From NCBI RefSeq assembly GCF_025362475.1, contig NZ_JANYGH010000065.1, positions 124,001 through 188,000 of the forward strand: 64,000 bases of DNA, read 5' to 3'. Each line of letters opens with the position of its first letter. Within the stretch, counting starts at the first letter, position 1. The translations under genes were made by a program, and so were the position numbers. Source of the DNA: Mucilaginibacter sp. (lineage in GTDB: Bacteria; Bacteroidota; Bacteroidia; Sphingobacteriales; Sphingobacteriaceae). The notes below the pieces were generated by a model, which worked only from the letters and a program-made list of their open reading frames with translations, was not told the DNA's origin and ran no database searches. Shown here one piece after another: positions 35,203 to 43,104 of the stretch.

Positions 35203-35471
35203 ATTCCTTAATTGTTAACCCTTTAATTATTAGGAATCATGACACAGAGTATCTCCAACACATCCCTTTAGTTCAACTGCCTTTTTAAGGCGGACAAGTT
35301 TTCTATTGTTTTTTTGAAACTGTTTGAATCGATCGTTTGATCGGATCACAACCTTGTTCGTTCCTGAGTTTTTCCTGGCCTGCTTTGAACTATCCCACAA
35401 AGGGTATATCCGCACCGCGGATGAATTGAAAACCACAACAGATCAAAGAAAAGATTAAAACGTAAAGTCCG
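35203..35471 (+). other. Long leader of rtcB-prfH with short ORF and hairpins
   Basis: ATG 35239 opens an 10-codon frame MTQSISNTSL ended by TAG. Hairpins: GCCTT/AAGGC at 35279-35291, extended by AACT/AGTT, and ATCCGC/GCGGAT at 35408-35422. From about 35307 to 35458 another frame is open and reads protein-like (…FDRITTLFVPEFFLACFE…), without a start. This could be a regulatory leader or a decayed small gene. I cannot name it. Confidence 0.4.
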
Positions 35472-36884
35472 ATGGACATCCAAATGGGCATTTTAACAAC
35501 AAAAGAATTAGATAAAATAGGCTACACCGATGACAGGCTGAAAAGCCTCGCCATCAACACTGTAGCTAAATACTATAAGCATAGCGATAAAGCTGATGTC
35601 ATCACATTATTAACGGATGTGCGGAATAATCCGGCAACATATATAAGCAACACTAACCTGCAGAAAATAGCTGGGGCATTTATAAAGGCTGTTCCCGCGC
35701 CGGATGGAAATACATTTAAGCTAATGGGAGAACCCACACCGCTAAAAATTTATGGTGTGGATGAAATTGAGGCAGCGGCCAAAAAACAAATACAACTTGC
35801 CTTATCATTACCCATAAGCATCCAGGGTGCTTTAATGCCCGATGCGCATAGCGGCTATGGTCTGCCTATTGGTGGTGTACTGGCTACCCGCAATGCGGTA
35901 ATACCTTACGGCGTAGGAATGGATATTGGCTGCAGCATGGCTTTAACCATTATTGATGCAGATGAAAAATTCATCAAACGATATGAACATCAAATAAAAC
36001 AGTCGTTAGGCAAATGGACACATTTTGGCATGGAGGGGGAGCTAACTGTGCCGCAAGATCATGAGGTGCTGGATAGTCCCTTGTTTGGCGAAACTCATCT
36101 GCTTAAAAAACTGCACGGAAAAGCAGTGCAGCAATTAGGTACATCGGGAGGGGGCAACCATTTTGTGGAATTTGGAACGATAGAACTGATGGAACATAAC
36201 GCAAAGGGCTTACCGGCTAAAACTTACCTGGCTTTATTGTCGCACTCGGGCAGTCGTGGCCTGGGCGCTAATATCGCACGCTATTATACCCAGGTAGCGA
36301 TGAATACCTGTAAGCTCCCCCGCGAAGCACAGCCTTTGGCCTGGCTCGATCTGGATACCGAAGCAGGGCAGGAGTACTGGCTTAGCATGACCCTCGCCGG
36401 CGATTATGCCAAAGCCTGTCATGATCGCATCCATATCAACCTACTAAAGGCATTGGGATTAAAAGCATTGGTAAGGATAAAGAACCACCACAATTTTGCA
36501 TGGAAAGACAAGCTTGCAGATGATACCGAAGCAATCATCCACCGCAAAGGAGCCACACCCGCGCATGTTGGCGAATTAGGCATTATTCCAGGAAGTATGG
36601 CAACACCCGCTTATTTGGTAATGGGCAAAGGCAGTACAGATGCATTAAACTCCGCGTCGCATGGCGCAGGGCGGGCTATGAGCAGGCAGGACGCAAAGGC
36701 AAGCACCACCAAATCAGCCATGAAAAAAATGCTGGCTGATGCCGGCGTGACCCTTCTAGATGGCAGCATTGAGGAAAATCCTTCTGCCTATAAGGATATT
36801 GAAACGGTAATGAAAGCCCAGGCAGAACTGGTTGAAATACATGGCAAATTTTTGCCTCGTATTGTACGCATGAATAAAGAATAA
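35472..36884 (+). CDS. rtcB: RtcB-family RNA-splicing ligase
   Basis: 470-residue Mn- and GTP-dependent RNA ligase that joins 2',3'-cyclic-phosphate (or 3'-phosphate) and 5'-OH ends. Conserved stretches: MPDAHSGYGLPIGGV near residue 122, GVGMDIGCS near 147, TSGGGNHFVE near 223, LSHSGSRGLGANIA near 255, IPGSMATPAY near 373, and the guanylylated His in SASHGAGRAMSR near 397. Metal-binding Cys and His residues appear intact. It is 7 bases ahead of prfH, the arrangement known for the RtcB2-PrfH system that repairs and rescues ribosomes cut in 16S rRNA. ATG 35472 was chosen; ATG 35484 is an alternative. Confidence 0.95.
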   Translation: MDIQMGILTTKELDKIGYTDDRLKSLAINTVAKYYKHSDKADVITLLTDVRNNPATYISNTNLQKIAGAFIKAVPAPDGNTFKLMGEPTPLKIYGVDEIEAAAKKQIQLALSLPISIQGALMPDAHSGYGLPIGGVLATRNAVIPYGVGMDIGCSMALTIIDADEKFIKRYEHQIKQSLGKWTHFGMEGELTVPQDHEVLDSPLFGETHLLKKLHGKAVQQLGTSGGGNHFVEFGTIELMEHNAKGLPAKTYLALLSHSGSRGLGANIARYYTQVAMNTCKLPREAQPLAWLDLDTEAGQEYWLSMTLAGDYAKACHDRIHINLLKALGLKALVRIKNHHNFAWKDKLADDTEAIIHRKGATPAHVGELGIIPGSMATPAYLVMGKGSTDALNSASHGAGRAMSRQDAKASTTKSAMKKMLADAGVTLLDGSIEENPSAYKDIETVMKAQAELVEIHGKFLPRIVRMNKE

Positions 36885-36891
36885 AAGAAAA

Positions 36892-37506
36892 ATGAAAAAA
36901 CTAATTATACAAATAACAGCAGGCAAAGGCCCACTGGAATGTTGCCGGGTAGTTGCCAAAGTACAGGAGCTAATGCTGAAACAGGCATTCCCTGCAGGTA
37001 TCACCCTAAACCTTATCGATAATAAAAAAGCCGAGCTGGATGGCACCCTGCTATCATCAACTTTGTTATTGCAGGGCGATGATCTGGATGCTTTTATCAA
37101 AGAATGGAACGGCACCATACAATGGATAGCGCAAAGCCCTTACCGTAAATTTCATAAGCGTAAAAACTGGTTTGTTGGCGTCGGTGTATTTACTGTTGCC
37201 GAAAAGGTTGCCTTTAATCCCAATGATGTAAGATTTGAAACCATGCGCGCATCTGGCCCGGGAGGGCAAAATGTAAATAAAGTAGAAACCGCGGTACGGG
37301 GCACACATATCCCAACCGGCATCCAGGTACTGGCAATGGATAGCCGGTCGCAGTTGCAAAACAAAAAACTCTGTATGGAAAGGATGGAAGCAAAGTTGAT
37401 GGCAATGCAAGCAGAAAAACAAATTGCACAACTTGAAAGCCAATGGATAGCACACCATTTGTTGGCGCGCGGCAATGCGATAAAAACAATCAGGCAGAAA
37501 CTATAA
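36892..37506 (+). CDS. prfH: Peptide chain release factor homologue PrfH
   Basis: 204-residue class-I release-factor paralogue. The peptidyl-tRNA hydrolysis motif GGQ lies at about residues 123-125 within ASGPGGQNVNKVETAVRGTH. The chain is much shorter than RF1/RF2, so the normal stop-codon-reading domains are replaced by a compact N-terminal part. PrfH is found almost only next to rtcB; together they are reported to recognise ribosomes with a nicked decoding centre, release the peptide and allow re-ligation. Here the genes are 7 bases apart and surely one operon. Confidence 0.93.
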   Translation: MKKLIIQITAGKGPLECCRVVAKVQELMLKQAFPAGITLNLIDNKKAELDGTLLSSTLLLQGDDLDAFIKEWNGTIQWIAQSPYRKFHKRKNWFVGVGVFTVAEKVAFNPNDVRFETMRASGPGGQNVNKVETAVRGTHIPTGIQVLAMDSRSQLQNKKLCMERMEAKLMAMQAEKQIAQLESQWIAHHLLARGNAIKTIRQKL

Positions 37507-37589
37507 ATAACTATTATTAAATATTTTATAAAAAAAATCAACAATAATGTATTTTCACTGGCATAGTAAAACAACTTATCCCTTATCAA

Positions 37590-38867
37590 ATGAAATATTT
37601 TTACCTTTTCTTATCCTTCTTCTTTTTTTATACCGCCGCCATTGCGCAAACAAATTACAAAGCTGGTTTTATAATTACTGCCAAAGGCGAAACCATCAAT
37701 GGATATATTAACTATAAAGACTGGATCTATAATCCGTCGAGCGTGGGTTTTAAACCCACACTTAATGACAAGGTTCAGAATTTTAAGCCCACGAACCTGC
37801 GTTTTTTTGAGGTTTCTGGATTTGAAGCATACCAGTCGGCCCATGTATCTGTAAGCATGGGAAGAACAGAGCTGCAAACCATGAAGAGCGAAATTGATAG
37901 TACTACCGTAATTGAGGATGTTTTTTTAAAGCAACTGCGCAAAGGCGATAACGTATCCCTGTTCTCACTGGCCGATGAAGTAAAAACACGTTACTATATC
38001 ATCGATAATAAAAGCACGGAACCAGCCCAGGAACTCTCGTACCAGCCCTACTACGATCCTAAAACGGCGACAATGAAATCAAAAAACGGCTATAGCATGC
38101 AGCTTATTGAACTGGCAAAAAAATACAGGCCCGAAAACTTTGATGTAACCGACAATATTGTTCATGCAAAATATACCCAGAAGGCGCTTGATAAAATTAT
38201 TGCCGAACTAAATAACCAGGATCCGGCTAAAAGCACCGCCGCATTAAGCACTCAGCCAGCTGTTCGTCCTTTTGCCGGCGTTGGCATCAACATAAGCAAC
38301 TTCAATTATGTTACGACGCCGGGCATCGGAACTACCCGAAGCACTAAAACATCTTATTTACCTAAAATAAGCATTGGTATTGATGCGCCATTTAACCCAA
38401 ATGTTGGCAGCCTGCTTTTCAGAACGGAGCTTAGTTTTACGGCGGCAAAAGGCGAGATCACCGTTGTTGACCCATCTCCAACGGCTGTTAGCACCAAAGT
38501 TTTAAAGCTCGATCAACAAACTGTTTCATTAAGGCCACAACTCATTTACAATTTTTATAATGCCGATAACTTTAAGTTTTACCTGGGCGCTGGTATAAAT
38601 ATCAATTATTCGCATTACCCGGAAACCAGTAACAAAACTACAGTGAAGAATGATGTACCTACATTAAGCTATACCGCCGAAGATAAATACCAATCGGCCA
38701 CTAACTTATGGTTCCAGCTTGCACCAAAAGCAGGTATCAATATTGGCCGCAAATGGGATATCAATATTAACTACTTTTTACCGGCCAACCTGCCAAATAT
38801 CAGCCAGGTTCCTGAGATCAGGATAAAAGGTTTTGATTTTGGCATCAATTACTATTGGGGTAAATAA
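37590..38867 (+). CDS. Exported protein, probable outer-membrane beta-barrel
   Basis: 425 residues. Signal peptide 1-19 (cut at AIAQ). Residues 20-200 form a soluble part beginning NYKAGFIITAKGETINGYI. Residues about 225-425 show alternating hydrophobic strands, repeated Tyr/Asn-rich segments and the final GFDFGINYYWGK, ending in aromatic residues as outer-membrane barrels often do. I do not recognise a function. It is 83 bases after prfH; co-transcription is possible, but its content gives no link to RNA repair. Its stop abuts that of the convergent esterase gene. Confidence 0.75.
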   Translation: MKYFYLFLSFFFFYTAAIAQTNYKAGFIITAKGETINGYINYKDWIYNPSSVGFKPTLNDKVQNFKPTNLRFFEVSGFEAYQSAHVSVSMGRTELQTMKSEIDSTTVIEDVFLKQLRKGDNVSLFSLADEVKTRYYIIDNKSTEPAQELSYQPYYDPKTATMKSKNGYSMQLIELAKKYRPENFDVTDNIVHAKYTQKALDKIIAELNNQDPAKSTAALSTQPAVRPFAGVGINISNFNYVTTPGIGTTRSTKTSYLPKISIGIDAPFNPNVGSLLFRTELSFTAAKGEITVVDPSPTAVSTKVLKLDQQTVSLRPQLIYNFYNADNFKFYLGAGININYSHYPETSNKTTVKNDVPTLSYTAEDKYQSATNLWFQLAPKAGINIGRKWDININYFLPANLPNISQVPEIRIKGFDFGINYYWGK

Positions 38868-40412
38868 TTATTTGCCGCTCATTTGATTAACCATAAAATC
38901 CAAAGCTGCTTTATCGGGCAATGATTGAGCCGCCGGCTTTTCGCCCAATATCATCACCTGGTTATCGCTTGTATTATAAGCAGGCCAAACAGGCAATCCC
39001 TTTCCATTGGGATTGCCTGTTTTTGCAAAGTTTGCCCAGTAAGTTGATATCGTAGTGGCCAGCTCCTGGTCGACCGGTTCCCAGGGGCGATTCAGAAACT
39101 TAAGGTTATTATACGCATAAGCAACTTCGCCGGTATGGAACGCGCCGTATTTTACAAAATCGGCTGTAGCGGGCAGGCGACGGGTAAATCGGTAAAGATA
39201 AACTTTCGCTTTGCCCTTAGTGCTTTGTACGTTGGCCCAAGTATAATTCTGTATGCCAAAAATCTGATCGCGGTTAATATTTATCTGTGATCTTTCTGCT
39301 TCCGCATCTGTACCGGCGGGAAAGTGTTTCAAAAATACAGGCGCTTTATCACCATATTGACCGGCTACCTCTTTTTTATAATCTTCGGCGTTTTTAAGTT
39401 TACCAACAAAGGCGTCGTCCTCGTTCCACCCTGTTAACAGGGGAACATGGTTCTCTTTATTATCTGCAAAAATCTGAGCTATTGCAGCCGGCAAAACATA
39501 GCCATCAATAATTGGCCTGCTCTGCGATTTATTAACCAATTCGGCCGCAGGTTTGCTTCGCATTTCGGCGATGGAATTAGCCCCTAATGATTTGGCTACC
39601 TTAACACCGTCATCTTCTGCTTTTTGCAATGTTGTGCCACCAAACGGTCCTGCTATAAAACTCGCTCCACTTTCGGCAATAGCCTTTTGGAACAAGCCTT
39701 TACCCAAAGGCGATGCCACCAAACAGTTCACACTCATTGATCCTGCAGATTGCCCCGCTATAGTAACATTATCGGGGTCGCCGCCAAAGTTTTTTATATT
39801 TTGCTTTACCCATTTCAGAGCTGCCAGCTGATCCATCAAGCCATAATTACCTGACGCGTTATGGCCCGATTCTTTCGTCAATTCCGGATGCGAGTAAAAA
39901 CCGAAGATGCCAACCCGGTAGTTGATCACAACAAAAACAACCCCTTTTTTGGCTGTTGCCTCGCCATCATAAATGGGTACTGCCGCTCCTCCTGATCCAA
40001 AACCTCCACCATATATATAAACCAGTACCGCTTTTTTCTCTGCAGATGACGTGGCGTTAGTCCAAACATTCAGGTACAGGCAATCTTCGCTAATGGGTTC
40101 GTAAGGAATTAAAAATTCGCGGGTATAAACACCAAACTCATTGGGTTTTCCCTGCATCGGGCTGGCCGAAAATGCATTACATTTTTTTATTCCTTCCCAG
40201 GGCTTCACCGGCTGTGGCTCTTTCCATCGTAAATCACCAACAGGCGGCGCGGCAAAAGGGATTCCTTTAAATATATGAACGTTGCCATCCGCATTTACAC
40301 TGCCCGATATTAGCCCGGCATTGGTTTTTACAACATCCAGACTATTCCCTTGTGCATACAATGATGAACAAGAAATAAATATCGACAAAATCAATAGAGA
40401 GTAAATTTTCAT
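38868..40412 (-). CDS. Secreted type-B carboxylesterase
   Basis: 514-residue alpha/beta hydrolase. Signal peptide about 1-21 (SSLYAQ). Seen: the oxyanion-hole stretch VYIYGGGFGSG near residue 130, EDCLYLNVW near 108, the nucleophile elbow TIAGQSAGSMSVN near 213 and the catalytic His in FHTGEVAY near 425. Enzymes of this family cut acyl esters; substrate unknown. It lies 37 bases downstream of the GH3 gene in the same direction, so removal of acyl groups from the same glycan is a fair inference. Confidence 0.9.
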   Translation of the reverse strand: MKIYSLLILSIFISCSSLYAQGNSLDVVKTNAGLISGSVNADGNVHIFKGIPFAAPPVGDLRWKEPQPVKPWEGIKKCNAFSASPMQGKPNEFGVYTREFLIPYEPISEDCLYLNVWTNATSSAEKKAVLVYIYGGGFGSGGAAVPIYDGEATAKKGVVFVVINYRVGIFGFYSHPELTKESGHNASGNYGLMDQLAALKWVKQNIKNFGGDPDNVTIAGQSAGSMSVNCLVASPLGKGLFQKAIAESGASFIAGPFGGTTLQKAEDDGVKVAKSLGANSIAEMRSKPAAELVNKSQSRPIIDGYVLPAAIAQIFADNKENHVPLLTGWNEDDAFVGKLKNAEDYKKEVAGQYGDKAPVFLKHFPAGTDAEAERSQININRDQIFGIQNYTWANVQSTKGKAKVYLYRFTRRLPATADFVKYGAFHTGEVAYAYNNLKFLNRPWEPVDQELATTISTYWANFAKTGNPNGKGLPVWPAYNTSDNQVMILGEKPAAQSLPDKAALDFMVNQMSGK

Positions 40413-40449
40413 ATAGATAATATTTATACAGTGCTATAACATTTTAAAA

Positions 40450-42786
40450 TTACGGCTTTATATTTGTTTTATACTTAACAGTGCGGGCATCATTTATGAT
40501 ACCTTTCCAGTTTAATCCATAGCCAAAATCATAAACATGGCCCTGGTCATCGCTATAACATTTCATATCATGTGGCACATCTTCAAATTGTTGCTCTACA
40601 GTTTTCATATCGGCAGGCATTTGCATTGGTAATAATGCCGATGGCTCATTTTTACCGGTAAGGATATCTAAAGTTGCCTGCCCCTGTACACCAAAATCAA
40701 CTACAATAGCATTCGCGTTTTTCTCAAATTCCGAAAACACCATCGGGTTGGCCATGTTTACCGAAACAATAACCGGCTTGCCTTTCATTTTTGAATAGGT
40801 GTCATTAACCATTCCAAGATCGGTAATATTTATGGCTGTAGATGATTTGCCTTTATAAGTACGGTTGGTAAATTTCTCCAACGGATCGCCCCCGGCAATG
40901 CTTGTGGCACGCGCGTCATTAGCAGTATACTCACCATATTGCAAACTAATAGGCACATAACCCGTTCCGCCACTTTTGGCATCCTGGCTATTGTAGCCGC
41001 CGCCGCTGTTAGGGCTGTTGATGAATACTAACGCATAATCGGCCTCATCTGGGTTTTCGGTAACGGTAAAGTATTTTTTTACGGTTTCCATGTTCACGGG
41101 GTATTCCAGTTTTTCTGGTGTTTCCATTCCTAAAAAATTACGTCCGGCTGGTGTGAATTTTTTAGGTACATAAACCGTTTTTCCCTTTTGTAAGGGTAAT
41201 ATATTGCCCTTGTTCTTCAGCATTACGATTGATTTAAGCTGAGCCTCGTATCCCGCATTCATAAATTCCGGATTACCTACAACGTTTTTAGAAGCTTCGG
41301 TATCCAGGTAGGGGTTTTCAAACAAGCCGGTCCTCAATATATTACGCAGCAAACGCACGGCCGATAGCTCAAACCTGGCGCGCATAAAAGCCTCACCATG
41401 TTCTTTTACGCCCATCTGGTAAGCCGCTATAACCGGCGCTACCACGTTATTTCCACCGAACTGATCAACACCTGCCATCAAAATTTTATAGTGCCGTTGT
41501 GCCACAGAAAGCCCCTCAACACCCCATGACTTTCCGGATAGGAAAACATCAACAGCGGTTTCATCTCCGGTAACCAGCCAGTCGGTACAAACTACACCAT
41601 CAAACTTGTATTTTTTGCGCAGCAGATCATTGATGATATAGGAGTTGTAATTGTTGGCAACATTCTCCTTGTTTTTGGTATCCTGGTTAAATGATATGGT
41701 ATAATAAGGCATAACCGAAGCAGCCATTCCCGTTTTTCCATTCAACTTAAAAGCACCTTCGGTAAAAGGGATTAAATGTTGCTTAAAGTTATTACCTGGA
41801 TATACTGCATACTTGCCATAACCATAATGGGCATCCCTGCCGCCTTCGCCTGCGCCACCGCCAGGCCAGTGTTTCACCATGGCATTTACACTGCCATAAC
41901 CCCAGCCGCCATTAATTTCTTTGTCGCCCGTGGAGGTCTGGAAACCGTCAATATAGCCGCGTGCCATATCTGCAGACAATTGCGGGTCTTCGCCAAAAGT
42001 ACCGCTTACCCGCGCCCAGCGTGGCTCGGTGGCTATATCAACCTGTGGTGATAGGGCCGTTGCAATACCAAGGGCCCGGTATTCCAATGCGGCTACATGG
42101 CCAAAGTTCTCTACAATTTTGGGGTCAAATGTTGCCGCGAAACCTAATGAACCAGGCCACATAGAGATAGCGCCGCCAGCGCCAGCATTATACTCCGCAG
42201 TAGCAACCGTGCCATGACGAGGGTCGGAGCTGTTATTGTTTGGGATACCCAAACCCAGGCCTTCTACAAAAGCCTGCGCTTTATTATTCCATTGCGCGGC
42301 AATCTCCGGGCTTTGTACCGAAGTGATCAAAACATGCCTTACATTATCTTTTGCCAAAAACTCTTTCTGCTGATCGGAAAGATCATATGGATTAGCACCA
42401 CTTTCGGCAAATTTCTTTCCACCATAGGTCCCTGCAAACGGCCCAGCCGGAGCGGCCGGAATAGGCTGATGTTTGCTATACAGCATTAAACCCGCTATTT
42501 GATCAACACTCATTTTTGATGCCAGATCTTTTGCCCTTACATCAACCGGTAAACGCCAGTCTTCATATTTATCCAGCTTACCATTCTTGTTCAGATCCTT
42601 AAAAGCCAGGCCATCAACAGTTAATATTTTAACACCAGATGTGGTTGCATAACCCAATTGCTGCCCCCCTGAATTGGTCACAAAAACAACATCTCCCGAT
42701 TTTTTTTCGGTCCATTTGGTTTGAGCCATAGCAGCAGTTGCGGGCAGCAGCGATAGCAGCGCAATAAATTTTAGTTGATTAGCCAT
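40450..42786 (-). CDS. Secreted GH3 beta-glucosidase-like enzyme
   Basis: 778 residues with signal peptide 1-21 (AAMAQ). Near residue 60 an EF-hand/dockerin-like calcium loop DLNKNGKLDKYEDW precedes the GH3 TIM-barrel domain. The nucleophile Asp lies in FDGVVCTDWLV near residue 395, and the GH3 C-terminal alpha/beta sandwich follows (VVDFGVQGQATLDILTG). No FnIII-like domain is seen. It should hydrolyse beta-glucosidic ends of oligosaccharides outside the cytoplasm. It is distant from the second GH3 enzyme of this locus in sequence and layout. Confidence 0.92.
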   Translation of the reverse strand: MANQLKFIALLSLLPATAAMAQTKWTEKKSGDVVFVTNSGGQQLGYATTSGVKILTVDGLAFKDLNKNGKLDKYEDWRLPVDVRAKDLASKMSVDQIAGLMLYSKHQPIPAAPAGPFAGTYGGKKFAESGANPYDLSDQQKEFLAKDNVRHVLITSVQSPEIAAQWNNKAQAFVEGLGLGIPNNNSSDPRHGTVATAEYNAGAGGAISMWPGSLGFAATFDPKIVENFGHVAALEYRALGIATALSPQVDIATEPRWARVSGTFGEDPQLSADMARGYIDGFQTSTGDKEINGGWGYGSVNAMVKHWPGGGAGEGGRDAHYGYGKYAVYPGNNFKQHLIPFTEGAFKLNGKTGMAASVMPYYTISFNQDTKNKENVANNYNSYIINDLLRKKYKFDGVVCTDWLVTGDETAVDVFLSGKSWGVEGLSVAQRHYKILMAGVDQFGGNNVVAPVIAAYQMGVKEHGEAFMRARFELSAVRLLRNILRTGLFENPYLDTEASKNVVGNPEFMNAGYEAQLKSIVMLKNKGNILPLQKGKTVYVPKKFTPAGRNFLGMETPEKLEYPVNMETVKKYFTVTENPDEADYALVFINSPNSGGGYNSQDAKSGGTGYVPISLQYGEYTANDARATSIAGGDPLEKFTNRTYKGKSSTAINITDLGMVNDTYSKMKGKPVIVSVNMANPMVFSEFEKNANAIVVDFGVQGQATLDILTGKNEPSALLPMQMPADMKTVEQQFEDVPHDMKCYSDDQGHVYDFGYGLNWKGIINDARTVKYKTNIKP

Positions 42787-42902
42787 GAAAATTATATTAG
42801 TTGGTTAGTATTTATAATTGCCTTGTACCTATAAAAGCCATTGCAACGCTTCGTTGCAATGGCATAGTTTAGATAGTTATTGTGTGTTAAAAATATTGTG
42901 TT

Positions 42903-43039
42903 TGCAAGGCACGAAGCAATCCCGAATATGCAAAATTTCTTTTTGTCATCCTGAACGCAGTGAAGGATCTATTATTCGCTATGCTTCTTCGCCCTGTAAA
43001 GTCTGCAAATAGATCCTTCACTGCGTTCAGGATGACAAA
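42903..43039. repeat. GTCATCCTGAACGCAGTGAA palindromic repeat with a truncated GCGAGG-type copy
   Basis: Arms of 32 bp (from 42942 and to 43039) are perfect inverse copies. Upstream at 42904-42921 stands GCAAGGCACGAAGCAATC, half of the second family found at 60379 and 63586. Together they fill the 318-base gap (42787-43104) between the two GH3 genes; otherwise I see no gene in it. Confidence 0.75.
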
Positions 43040-43104
43040 CCTTTCAAAACCTCATTTGCAGAATCCCAGACTTACGAAGTTTATCATTTCGCAATAACAC
43101 TGTG

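Noticed and set aside
35230..35436. 68-codon minus-strand frame in the rtcB leader
   Set aside because: No start context or known motif; the plus-strand leader explains the region as well. Kept only as part of the leader finding.
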